Shown: positions 26,711 through 34,668 of the stretch, one piece after another
Position numbering within the stretch: the stretch's first letter is position 1
Layout of the letters: every line of letters starts with the position of its first letter
Source of the DNA: Pigmentiphaga sp.
GTDB lineage: Bacteria > Pseudomonadota > Gammaproteobacteria > Burkholderiales > Burkholderiaceae_B
Assembly (NCBI GenBank): GCA_023228945.1
Contig: JALOAI010000006.1
Span: forward strand, 124,001-188,000
Reading direction: 5' to 3'
Length of the DNA stretch: 64,000 nucleotides
Translations under genes and position numbers: made by a program
Notes under the pieces: model-generated
The model's database searches: none
What the model was told of the DNA's origin: nothing
The model's input: only the letters and a program-made list of their open reading frames with translations

Positions 26711-27385
26711 ATGACCACATCCGCTCCCGCCTCTCTTCGCCGCACCAGCCGGCTCGATGGCTTCCTTGCCGAAGCCAATCGCGCCCTGCAGGTGCTCACC
26801 GGCGTCGCGCAAGCGTCGCGCCCCAATCCCGCCAACGCCTCGGCCGCGTCGCCGGCCGCGGCCGACACCTTGAGTCCGGCCGAGCGCGCCCGCGCCGCTC
26901 GCCTGATGCGCGTCAACCACGTCGGCGAGATCTGCGCCCAGGCCTTGTATCGGGGCCAGGCCACCATCGTCCGCGACAATGCCACCCGCCGTCTGTTCGA
27001 ACAGGCAGCCCAGGAAGAGGTCGATCACCTGGCCTGGCTCAACCAACGGCTGCGCGAACTGAATGGCCGACCTAGTTTGCTCAATCCCCTGTGGTATGCC
27101 GGATCGTTCGCCCTTGGCGCTCTTGCCGCGCGCGCCGGCACGCCCTACAACCTCGGCTTCATGGCCGAAACCGAACGGCAAGTGGGCGAGCACCTCGCCA
27201 GCCACCTGGAAAAGCTGCCGGCCGACGATCAGCGTTCGCGTGACATCGTGGAGCAAATGCGCCTGGACGAGGCGGGCCATCAGCGCCAGGCCGAGCAGGC
27301 CGGCGGTCGCGAGTTACCCGCGCCTGCCCGGCTAGCCATGCGCGCCATGTCCAAGGTGATGACGACCACGGCGCACTGGGTATAA
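26711..27385 (+). CDS. coq7: 2-polyprenyl-3-methyl-6-methoxy-1,4-benzoquinone monooxygenase
   Basis: Di-iron hydroxylase of ubiquinone synthesis (Coq7/CLK-1 family), 224 residues, performing the penultimate C6 hydroxylation. Iron ligands are visible: Glu73 in NHVGEICAQALY, Glu103 and His106 in EEVDHLAW, Glu155 in ETERQVGEHL, and Glu187 with His190 in DEAGHQ. The N-terminal 60 residues are variable and Ala-rich. The ATG at 26711 is chosen because upstream sequence in frame is not conserved-looking. Divergent from the porin and convergent with cca. Confidence 0.95.
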   Translation: MTTSAPASLRRTSRLDGFLAEANRALQVLTGVAQASRPNPANASAASPAAADTLSPAERARAARLMRVNHVGEICAQALYRGQATIVRDNATRRLFEQAAQEEVDHLAWLNQRLRELNGRPSLLNPLWYAGSFALGALAARAGTPYNLGFMAETERQVGEHLASHLEKLPADDQRSRDIVEQMRLDEAGHQRQAEQAGGRELPAPARLAMRAMSKVMTTTAHWV

Positions 27386-27433
27386 CGCCCTTGCGGGTGG
27401 GCCGCACCTCCGGCGACAAAACCCGAACGAAGC

Positions 27434-28714
27434 TCAGGATTCGAGCCCCAGGGATTCCAGCGCCAGCAGGCGCGCCGCGCGAACCGCCGCGCGGATGGCG
27501 GTACCGCCGCCCTGCTGCCGTTTTGCCACCGCGCCCGCGTCGACCGCCCGCACCGCCAACAAGGCGGCCTGCCAGCGCGCCTGCGCCACCTGCCGCGGCC
27601 ACATCCGCGCCGCCAGCGCCAGCAACGCGGCAAAGCGTTCGGGCTTGCGCAGACCGTCGCAACGCTCGATGCGATCGAGCACCACGTCGGCGTCGGGCAG
27701 TCCGCTCTCGCTGGATGCCGCCAAGGCGTCACGCCAGAGTGCCAGCAAACGTGCCATGTCGGCACATTCCACCGGAACCTTGAGCCGCCGATGCAAGCCG
27801 GAGGCATCGTCCACCGGCAGACAGGCCAAGGCGTAGCGCGCCGGCAGGTCCCATTCCGGCGAAGCCAGGCACGACAGTACCTCGGCCAAGCCGCCGGACG
27901 GCGCCTCCCACGCGACTTGCCACTCGGGCGCGACACGCGCCAAGGCCTCGGCTTGCGCCAGAACCTCGAACAAGCGCAGCGGCCGGGCCTCCATCAGGCC
28001 CCGGGCGATTTCGCGCCAGACCCGCTCGGGCACCAGGGCATCGGCTTCGCCGGCGGCCACCATTGCCTGGCACAGGGCCAGGGTGTCGTCCGCCACCGAG
28101 AAGGTGTGAAAGCGCGCCGCAAACCGGGCCAGGCGCAAGATGCGCACCGGATCTTCGGCAAACGCCTCGCCCACGTGCCGCAGGCAACACGCCCGCAAGT
28201 CGTCGCGTCCGCGCCAAGGATCGTGGAGCCGGCCATCGGGCGACAGCGCCATGGCGTTGACCGTGAGATCGCGACGCTGGAGATCTTGTTCGAGGGTGAC
28301 GTCGGGCCCGGCGTGGAATACGAAGCCCCGATAACCTCGCGCCGTCTTGCGCTCGGTGCGTGCGAGAGCGTACTCCTCGTGCGTGCGCGGATGCAGGAAT
28401 ACCGGGAAGTCGCCACCCACCGGTGTGAAGCCCCGCTTGGCCATGTCCTCCGGGCTCGCGCCGACTACGACCCAATCGCGGTCGCCCGCCGGCACGCCCA
28501 GCAGAGCGTCGCGCACGGCGCCACCCACGACGTAGACATCAAGCCCCGCGACGGCGGGATCGCCGGCGATATCCTCGACCAGCCGACCCAGCGCCTGCCG
28601 CACGGCCTCAGGCCAAGCGCCCGGGCTCCCGCCACCGGCGCTCGCCAAGCCCCGCCCCGGCGCGCCCTGGCCCGGCGGGTCGTACGGGGGCGGCACGGCG
28701 TCCGGCTTGCTCAC
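27434..28714 (-). CDS. cca: CCA tRNA nucleotidyltransferase
   Basis: Adds or repairs the 3' CCA of tRNA. 426 residues from a GTG at 28714 that overlaps the slt stop codon (GTGA). The class II nucleotidyltransferase head shows VYVVGGAVRDALLG at 60-73 with catalytic Asp78 and Asp80 in GDRDW; EDPVRILRLARFAARF follows in the neck. The N-terminal 55 residues are low-complexity Pro/Gly and longer than in E. coli Cca, so a later start cannot be excluded. No clear HD phosphohydrolase motif. Translationally coupled to slt. Confidence 0.93.
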   Translation of the reverse strand: MSKPDAVPPPYDPPGQGAPGRGLASAGGGSPGAWPEAVRQALGRLVEDIAGDPAVAGLDVYVVGGAVRDALLGVPAGDRDWVVVGASPEDMAKRGFTPVGGDFPVFLHPRTHEEYALARTERKTARGYRGFVFHAGPDVTLEQDLQRRDLTVNAMALSPDGRLHDPWRGRDDLRACCLRHVGEAFAEDPVRILRLARFAARFHTFSVADDTLALCQAMVAAGEADALVPERVWREIARGLMEARPLRLFEVLAQAEALARVAPEWQVAWEAPSGGLAEVLSCLASPEWDLPARYALACLPVDDASGLHRRLKVPVECADMARLLALWRDALAASSESGLPDADVVLDRIERCDGLRKPERFAALLALAARMWPRQVAQARWQAALLAVRAVDAGAVAKRQQGGGTAIRAAVRAARLLALESLGLES

Positions 28715-30699
28715 GGGGTTTCGGTACCGCGGGCCTGGACCGGCGCCACCACGCCCAACCGCGCCTTGAGCGACTGCGGTTCGCCCGTAAACAGGGCGGT
28801 GTAGACCGTGGCGTTCGCCAGGACTTTCTGCACGTAGTCGCGGGTTTCGGTGAAGGGAATGGTTTCGGCGAAAATGGCGCCCTCGACGGGCGCCTGATAG
28901 GTGGCGCGCCAGTTGAGAGGCCGCCGCGGCCCGGCGTTGTAACCGGCCGACGCCAATAGCTGGGAGCCATCGAGATCTTGCAGCACGATCTGGAGATAAC
29001 TGGTGCCCAGGGTGGTGTTGACGTCGAAATCGTTGATGCGCGAGGGATGGAAGCCCTCCATGCCGATGCGCCGCGCGACCCACCGCGCGGTGGCCGGCAT
29101 CAGCTGCATGAGGCCGGTGGCGCCCACGCCCGAGCGCGCACTGGTGACGAAGCGCGACTCCTGTCGGATGAGGCCGTAGACCCAGGCCGGATCGACGCCG
29201 ACTTCGCGGGCCTTGGCGGTTACCTGGCCGGCGAAGGGCGCAATGAAGCGCTGGCGGAAATCGTGCTGTTCGCGCGTGCGTTCGGAAGTGTTGACCACGC
29301 GATCGTACAGTCCGGCCTCGCGGGCGATCTCGGCTGCCGCCAGCAATTGCCGGTCGGTCATGCCGCGCAAGGCGTAGTTCCACTCGGGCACCGCCTCGGA
29401 GCGCCAGTCGAGGGCAAACAGGGCCAGCGCACGCTGCAGGCCTGGAATCTGGCGCACCTCGCCCAGTTCCGCCTCGGAGGGCGCGGGCGCGCTGGGCGGC
29501 ACGGTGACCGAGATGCCGAGTTCCTCGCCGGCCAACAGGCCGTAGTAGTCGAAACGAGTGGCCAGCGTGCTGAACTCGGCTTGTGCCACTCGCGGCTGAC
29601 CGGTGGCCGCCAAGCCTCGGGCGCGCCAATAGCGCCAGGCCGGTTCGGCGCGCAGGGTGTCGGGCATGAGCTCGATCGCGCGCAGCACCCAGGCCCAATC
29701 GACCTCGGGTTGGCGCAAGCCCGAGCGGACCCGCCACTCGGCGCTGTAATCGCTGATGGTGGCGGCCTCGGTCTGGCGGTACCAGGCATGGGCCACGTCG
29801 TTCTGGCGAAGCGCGGCCAGCAGGGCGAAATGCGCCTGCACCCAGGCGGCATCGGCCGTGGGCAGCTTGGCCGCCCAACGCTCGAGGAAATACCGGTGGC
29901 CCGGCAACATGTCTTTGCGCGCGAGGCGTGCCAGGGCCGCCACGACCAGCTCGAGCCGTGCCGGGTCGAGCCGCTGCCCTTCCAGCCGCCGCAGCCAGGG
30001 CATGGGGTCGTCCCAGGCGGCCGCCAGGGCTTTTTCCTGGGCATCGTCGAGAAAATAGGCCCCCAGCCGCAACGCGGTGGCCTTGGCGTCAACGTCGACG
30101 GCATCGCGCATCTGGCGGGCGATCAAGGGCTGGCCGAGGATTTGTTGGCCGTATAGGGTGTCGTACAGCGCCCAGCAGGCTTCGCCCGGAGTGAAGACCG
30201 TTTGCGCTTGCGCGGCCGACACGCGGCCGCCGGTGAGTTGGCGCGCGAGCAGAATGGCGCATTCGGTATGGCCGTTACGCACTTCCAGGCCCTCGGCCAG
30301 GCGCAGCACCCATTGGGCTTCGCCGCGCCGCATGGCCGCCAGAATGGCTTCGCCCCGCACCCGTTGCTCGAGGTAGGTGCCGCGGTGATCTTCCAGGAAG
30401 CGGGCCACGTCGGTGGCGGGAAAAGGCCCCTGGCGCGCCTGCAACTGCGGTCGCAGCAGCCAATACTCAGGGTAAGACCCTAGCAAATCGGCCTGCAACG
30501 CCGGTACGATTTGTTCGACCTTGCCCCATAATCTGGCATTGGCGGCTTCGCGCGCCGAAACCAGTAAAGCCAGGGCCGGCTCTGACGCCGCGGCACCCGC
30601 CGAAGCCGCCACACCCAGCCCTAATGCGGCCGCGCCCGCCAAACCAAGGCCGGCGCGCGCCAGGCGCCCTACGACGGAACCCTTCAGGGATTTTTTCAT
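28711..30699 (-). CDS. slt: Soluble lytic murein transglycosylase
   Basis: Periplasmic peptidoglycan lytic transglycosylase, 662 residues. A signal or anchor segment lies at residues 8-35 of the ATG-30699 form; an in-frame ATG seven codons upstream also exists. A long alpha-helical superhelix (residues 45-480) precedes the catalytic SLT domain, with catalytic Glu about 514 in LIRQESRFVTSARS, then GLMQLMPATA and SAGYNAGP. It cleaves MurNAc-GlcNAc bonds to form 1,6-anhydro ends. Overlaps cca by 4 nt; divergent from fthC with only 15 bp between start codons. Confidence 0.94.
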   Translation of the reverse strand: MKKSLKGSVVGRLARAGLGLAGAAALGLGVAASAGAAASEPALALLVSAREAANARLWGKVEQIVPALQADLLGSYPEYWLLRPQLQARQGPFPATDVARFLEDHRGTYLEQRVRGEAILAAMRRGEAQWVLRLAEGLEVRNGHTECAILLARQLTGGRVSAAQAQTVFTPGEACWALYDTLYGQQILGQPLIARQMRDAVDVDAKATALRLGAYFLDDAQEKALAAAWDDPMPWLRRLEGQRLDPARLELVVAALARLARKDMLPGHRYFLERWAAKLPTADAAWVQAHFALLAALRQNDVAHAWYRQTEAATISDYSAEWRVRSGLRQPEVDWAWVLRAIELMPDTLRAEPAWRYWRARGLAATGQPRVAQAEFSTLATRFDYYGLLAGEELGISVTVPPSAPAPSEAELGEVRQIPGLQRALALFALDWRSEAVPEWNYALRGMTDRQLLAAAEIAREAGLYDRVVNTSERTREQHDFRQRFIAPFAGQVTAKAREVGVDPAWVYGLIRQESRFVTSARSGVGATGLMQLMPATARWVARRIGMEGFHPSRINDFDVNTTLGTSYLQIVLQDLDGSQLLASAGYNAGPRRPLNWRATYQAPVEGAIFAETIPFTETRDYVQKVLANATVYTALFTGEPQSLKARLGVVAPVQARGTETP

Positions 30700-30714
30700 C
30701 GGATTCAACCCAAC

Positions 30715-31416
30715 ATGCATGGCAACACCGAACTCGGCAACGGCGGCACCGAGATAATCGCCAACGCTGCCCAGAGCGTAGAGGATACAGCAGGCGCCTC
30801 GGCTCTTGCCATCCGCCGCCGATTGCGTGCGGCGCGTTCCGCCATGACGCCTCAACAGCGGCAACAGGCGAGCGCTCGCATTTGTGCTTTGCTGGCCCAG
30901 CCCGGCCCGCGCCAATGGCCGGTGCTGGTGGGTCGCCGCGGCATCGTCCCGCAAGTGATCGCGGCCTTCTGGCCCCTGGCTGAAGAACCCGACTTGCGCA
31001 CCGTTCTGCGGCAATGGGTAACACAAGGCTACACCGTGGTGCTGCCCGACGTCGTGCGCGAGGCATCGCCGCTCACCTTCCGGCGCTGGCAGCCCGAGGC
31101 GCCCATGCAAGCCGACCGCTACGGCATTCCCGTGCCCGTGGGCGCGCCCTGCGTGCCCGACACCTTGCTGGTACCCACGCTGGGTTTTACGCTGCACGCC
31201 GACCGCCTGGGCTACGGCGGCGGCTACTACGACCGCACGCTGGCGGCCCTGGCGGAGTCGGGGGCAGCGCCGCTCACCATCGGCGTCGCCTTCGATTGCG
31301 GGCGGCTGGAGCCCTTCGAGCATCAGCCGGCTCCTCACGATATCGCACTGGACGCCGTGCTCACCGAGCACGGCTGGCTTTGCCCCTCGCCCCGCTTCCC
31401 CGCCGACGGCGGCTGA
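30715..31416 (+). CDS. fthC: 5-formyltetrahydrofolate cyclo-ligase
   Basis: A 233-residue folate enzyme (YgfA/MTHFS) converting 5-formyl-THF to 5,10-methenyl-THF with ATP. The ATP/phosphate-binding signature LGYGGGYYDRTLA lies near residues 165-177, preceded by VPTLGFTLHADR; the N-terminal RRRLRAARSAMTPQQRQQAS carries the basic ATP-contact region. The first 30 residues are not conserved, so a downstream start is possible. It converges on metF, which uses the next folate form in the pathway. No 6S RNA is apparent upstream, a place where it sits in some relatives: the gap to slt is 15 bp. Confidence 0.92.
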   Translation: MHGNTELGNGGTEIIANAAQSVEDTAGASALAIRRRLRAARSAMTPQQRQQASARICALLAQPGPRQWPVLVGRRGIVPQVIAAFWPLAEEPDLRTVLRQWVTQGYTVVLPDVVREASPLTFRRWQPEAPMQADRYGIPVPVGAPCVPDTLLVPTLGFTLHADRLGYGGGYYDRTLAALAESGAAPLTIGVAFDCGRLEPFEHQPAPHDIALDAVLTEHGWLCPSPRFPADGG

Positions 31417-31485
31417 AGCGCCGGGAAGGCCGGGCCGCCCCGGGCTCCCCGGCGCCTTCGGAGGCCCGGCACGAAGCGACAGAGA

Positions 31486-32316
31486 TTATTGCCGGTGCAA
31501 CTGCGACCAAACGCCACGCACGGCATCGGCCTGGTTGAGCGTATAAAAGTGCAAACCCGGCGCCCCTCCATCCAGCAGGCGCTGGCAGAGGCTACCGACC
31601 ACATCCTGGCCAAAATCCCGGATCGAGGCCCGGTCGTCGCCGAAGCTGGCCAGACGCAGGCGGATCCAGCGCGGTACTTCGGCGCCGCAGGCTTCCGAGA
31701 AGCGCACCAGCTGGTTGTGGTTCGTGATCGGCATGATGCCGGGCACGATCGGTGCCGAGACGCCCTGCGCGCGTGCGCGCTCGACGAACTCGAAATAGGC
31801 GTCGGCATTGAAGAAATACTGCGTGATGGCGCTGTTGGCGCCCTCCCGCATCTTCTCGATGAAATGCCCGAGGTCGGCCTGGGGGCTTGCGGCCTGGGGA
31901 TGCATTTCGGGATAGGCCGCGACTTCGATGTGGAACCAATTGCCGGTTTCGTCGCGGATGAAGCGCACGAGGTCGGAAGCATGGCGCAGGATGCTCAGGC
32001 CCGGCCCCATGCCCGACGGCATATCGCCACGCAAGGCCACCAGGCGGCGTACGCCCAGCTCGCGATACGACTGCAGAAGACCTCGCAAGCTGTCCGGCGT
32101 GGCGCCGATGCACGAAAGGTGCGGCGCCACGTCGAAGCCCAGGCCTTGCAGTTGGCGCACCGTTGCCAGCGTGCCCTCGCGCGTGGAACCGCCGGCGCCG
32201 AACGTGACGCTGACGTAGCGTGGAGCCAATGCAGCCAGTTCTTTTGCCGCCGCCACCAGCCGGACCTCGGCCGTGGCGTCGCGCGGCGGAAAGAACTCAA
32301 GGCTCAAATCGGTCAT
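31486..32316 (-). CDS. metF: Methylenetetrahydrofolate reductase
   Basis: FAD-dependent reduction of 5,10-methylene-THF to 5-methyl-THF for methionine synthesis. 276 residues, the usual bacterial single-domain length. Motifs: LEFFPPRD at the N-terminus with the conserved Glu, SVTFGAGGSTR, HLSCIGATPDSL, LVALRGDMP and ITQYFFNADAYFEFVERAR. Third gene of the ahcY - holin-like - metF operon, 12 bp downstream of the second, so its expression probably follows the SAH riboswitch. This links methyl supply to SAH removal. Confidence 0.96.
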   Translation of the reverse strand: MTDLSLEFFPPRDATAEVRLVAAAKELAALAPRYVSVTFGAGGSTREGTLATVRQLQGLGFDVAPHLSCIGATPDSLRGLLQSYRELGVRRLVALRGDMPSGMGPGLSILRHASDLVRFIRDETGNWFHIEVAAYPEMHPQAASPQADLGHFIEKMREGANSAITQYFFNADAYFEFVERARAQGVSAPIVPGIMPITNHNQLVRFSEACGAEVPRWIRLRLASFGDDRASIRDFGQDVVGSLCQRLLDGGAPGLHFYTLNQADAVRGVWSQLHRQ

Positions 32317-32328
32317 GTAGATCCTCGA

Positions 32329-32667
32329 TTACAAGGAGAAGACCGATGCCAGGAGCCCCGTGATGATGCTGTAGAGCAGGGCGCCGCCCAATGCCCACCA
32401 GAAACCCGCCACCTTGAAGCCGCTCAGGATGGAGCCGGCGAACCAGAACACGAGGGCATTGATCACCAGCAGGAACAGGCCCAGGGTGATGATGGTGATG
32501 GGAATGGTCAGCACGATCAGGATGGGCTTGACGATCGCATTGAGCAAGCCCAGCACCAGCGCGGCGATGAGCGCGGACCCGAAGCCGGCCACCGTGATGC
32601 CGGGCAAGAGATAGGCCACCGCCAGCAAGGCTACCGCATTCAACAACCAGATCAGCAACAGGGTCAT
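32329..32667 (-). CDS. Phage holin family 4-TMS membrane protein
   Basis: A 112-residue, almost wholly hydrophobic protein with four predicted membrane segments (about 3-22, 28-50, 55-77 and 86-110) and the family motif LGLLNAIVKPILIVLTIPIT. It belongs to the 'phage holin family / mycobacterial 4TMS' group, which is chromosomal and not linked to prophages here. Its persistent position between ahcY and metF in betaproteobacteria suggests a housekeeping membrane role, function unproven. The start ATG is at 32667, 75 bp from the ahcY stop. Confidence 0.85.
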   Translation of the reverse strand: MTLLLIWLLNAVALLAVAYLLPGITVAGFGSALIAALVLGLLNAIVKPILIVLTIPITIITLGLFLLVINALVFWFAGSILSGFKVAGFWWALGGALLYSIITGLLASVFSL

Positions 32668-32742
32668 GGCATCAGCCTCCAGAAGGATGAGATACCCCGC
32701 CGAGCGGCGGGGCAATGCTTGGGAACGGGCCGGACCGACCGC

Positions 32743-34164
32743 TTAGTAGCGGTAATGATCCGACTTGAACGGCCCGGTTTGCGGCACGTTGATGTAGTTT
32801 GCCTGTTCCGGCGTAAGCTGCGTGAGGCTGACACCCAGTTTTTTGAGATGCAGCGCCGCGACCTTCTCGTCGAGGGCCTTGGGCAGCACATAAACCTGGC
32901 CGCGCGTGTATTGATCGTTGCGTGTAAACAACTCGATCTGGGCGAGTGTCTGGTTGGCGAACGAAGAAGACATCACGAACGAGGGATGGCCGGTGGCGCA
33001 CCCGAGGTTCACCAGGCGGCCGCGAGCCAGCAGGATGATGCGCTTGCCGTCGGGGAAGATCACGTGGTCGACCTGCGGCTTGATCTCTTCCCAGGTGTAG
33101 CGCTCGAGCGAGGCGACGTCGATCTCGTTATCGAAGTGGCCGATATTGCAGACGATTGCCTGGTCTTTCATGCGGGCCATGTGATCGTGGGTGATCACGT
33201 GGTAGTTGCCGGTGGCGGTGACGAAGATGTCGGCCTGGTCGGCCGCTTCGTCCATCGTCACGACCTTGTAGCCTTCCATGGCGGCCTGCAGGGCGCAGAT
33301 CGGGTCGACTTCGGTGACCCACACCTGGGCGCGCAAGGCGGCCAGGGCCTGGGCGCAGCCCTTGCCCACGTCGCCATAGCCGCACACCACCGCCACCTTG
33401 CCGGCCACCATCACGTCGGTGGCGCGCTTGATGCCGTCGACCAGAGACTCGCGGCAGCCGTAGAGGTTGTCGAACTTCGATTTGGTAACCGAATCGTTGA
33501 CGTTGATGGCGGCAAACGCCAGCTCGCCCTTCTCGGCCATCTGGTACAGGCGGTGCACGCCGGTGGTGGTTTCTTCGGTCACGCCCTGGATCTGGGCCAG
33601 GCGAGTGGAGTACCAGGCGGGATCCCGGGCCAGCTTGGCGCGGATGGCGGCGAACAGAAAGGTTTCTTCCTCGCTGCCGGGATTGTCGAGCACCGAGGCG
33701 TCGCGTTCGGCGCGGGCGCCCAGATGCAGCAGCAGCGTGGCGTCGCCGCCGTCGTCGAGGATCATATTGGCCTGCGCCTCGCCCGGCCACTCGAAGATCT
33801 CGTGGGTGTAATCCCAATAGTCGGCCAGTGTTTCGCCCTTGATGGCGAACACCGGCGTCCCGCTGGCGGCGATCGCGGCGGCGGCGTGGTCCTGGGTGGA
33901 ATAAATATTGCACGAGGCCCAACGCACCTGAGCGCCCAGCGCCTGCAGGGTTTCGATCAGCACGGCGGTCTGGATGGTCATGTGCAGGCTGCCGGCGATG
34001 CGTGCGCCCTTGAGCGGCTGGCTGGCGGCGTACTCGTCGCGGATGGCTACCAGGCCCGGCATTTCGGTTTCGGCAATGGCGATTTCGCGGCGGCCCCAGG
34101 CAGCCAGCGAAATATCGGCAATACGGTGATCGGCTTGGACGCCGGTATCGGCAACGGTATTCAT
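32743..34164 (-). CDS. ahcY: Adenosylhomocysteinase
   Basis: NAD-dependent S-adenosylhomocysteine hydrolase that removes the product inhibitor of methyltransferases. 473 residues, the longer bacterial form with an insert. Motifs: GSLHMTIQTAVLIETL, NIYSTQDHAAAAI, the Rossmann loop VCGYGDVGKGCAQAL and the C-terminal PFKSDHYRY. The ATG at 34164 lies 75 nt downstream of an SAH riboswitch, and its GGAG ribosome binding site is part of a hairpin (34170-34201). First gene of the operon with the holin-like gene and metF. Confidence 0.97.
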   Translation of the reverse strand: MNTVADTGVQADHRIADISLAAWGRREIAIAETEMPGLVAIRDEYAASQPLKGARIAGSLHMTIQTAVLIETLQALGAQVRWASCNIYSTQDHAAAAIAASGTPVFAIKGETLADYWDYTHEIFEWPGEAQANMILDDGGDATLLLHLGARAERDASVLDNPGSEEETFLFAAIRAKLARDPAWYSTRLAQIQGVTEETTTGVHRLYQMAEKGELAFAAINVNDSVTKSKFDNLYGCRESLVDGIKRATDVMVAGKVAVVCGYGDVGKGCAQALAALRAQVWVTEVDPICALQAAMEGYKVVTMDEAADQADIFVTATGNYHVITHDHMARMKDQAIVCNIGHFDNEIDVASLERYTWEEIKPQVDHVIFPDGKRIILLARGRLVNLGCATGHPSFVMSSSFANQTLAQIELFTRNDQYTRGQVYVLPKALDEKVAALHLKKLGVSLTQLTPEQANYINVPQTGPFKSDHYRY

Positions 34165-34169
34165 GAGAA

Positions 34170-34201
34170 GGACTCCGGTAGGCCCGCGGGCGGCGGAGTC
34201 C
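34170..34201 (-). promoter_or_regulatory. Hairpin that can sequester the ahcY ribosome binding site
   Basis: Perfect 8-bp inverted repeat: GGACTCCG and CGGAGTCC (arms at 34194-34201 and 34170-34177, read on the minus strand). The promoter-proximal GGAG of the second arm is the only SD-like sequence before the ATG at 34164. It is a candidate expression platform for the upstream riboswitch. Confidence 0.6.
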
Positions 34202-34238
34202 GAACCGCTCGAACCAGCCGCGCCCCCGCGGGTGTGGT

Positions 34239-34330
34239 CGAGCGCCGTTACGACGATCGCGCGAACCAGGCGGCAGCGGCGGATCGAGGTTCCGAGCCTG
34301 GCGGGATGTGCCCGTTGCAGCGCTCCTCGG
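34239..34330 (-). ncRNA. S-adenosylhomocysteine (SAH) riboswitch
   Basis: Read on the minus strand, the leader contains CCGAGGAGCGCTGCAACG (from 34330), then CCAGGCTCGG and TAACGGCGCTCG (ending 34239). These are the conserved blocks of the SAH riboswitch known from Ralstonia and other beta/gammaproteobacteria: P1 pairs CCGAG with CTCGG, and the GAGCG of the 5' strand pairs with CGCTC at the 3' end as the pseudoknot. It lies directly upstream of ahcY. The class activates ahcY expression when SAH accumulates. A TACAAT -10-like box at 34341-34346 is placed right for a start just upstream. Confidence 0.95.
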
Positions 34331-34668
34331 AATGCGCAGTATTGTAGCGGCAAACCACCGCGGGATTCTCGTGCATGACCCGGCCCCGTCACTGCAGACA
34401 ACCTCCCAGCCCCTGCATACACTGACAGAAACATCGCATGGGCTGACGCAGATGGAAAACCTCTCCCACCGCGCGGCGAATTCCCTAAAACTTGCATTAC
34501 CCCCATGGGTTATGTATGAACTGACGACCGGAAGGTGAAGACCCATAGCGCTGCGGACTCTTCCCTTTTTCGCAACTAGTGGCCATAATTGCATGCAGCT
34601 GGCATACAGTGCCGCGACAACAACAGTGCCAGGCGTCGCCCCCGACCCTGCCCTTTGGAGAGACATCT
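34331..34668. other. Intergenic region between the ahcY leader and the dadA-like gene
   Basis: Holds the divergent promoters. On the minus strand TACAAT (34341-34346) could be the ahcY -10; no good -35 is seen. On the plus strand no convincing promoter is visible; GGAG at 34657-34660 serves the gene at 34669. No open frame with family-like sequence is found in the 338 bp. Confidence 0.5.

Noticed and set aside
30700..30714. 6S RNA expected upstream of the 5-formyl-THF cyclo-ligase gene
   Set aside because: Only 15 bp separate the fthC and slt starts, so there is no room for the RNA here.
31417..31485. Bidirectional terminator between fthC and metF
   Set aside because: GC-rich self-complementary sequence is present but there is no T-run on either side and the pairing is imperfect.
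31489..34347. Long plus-strand open frame of about 950 codons
   Set aside because: Antisense to metF, the holin-like gene and ahcY including the riboswitch; typical GC-rich shadow frame.
34600..34668. Sigma-54 promoter upstream of the DadA-like gene (TGGCATACAGTGCC)
   Set aside because: The spacing between GG and GC is 8 instead of 10 bases, and no enhancer-binding regulator gene is nearby.
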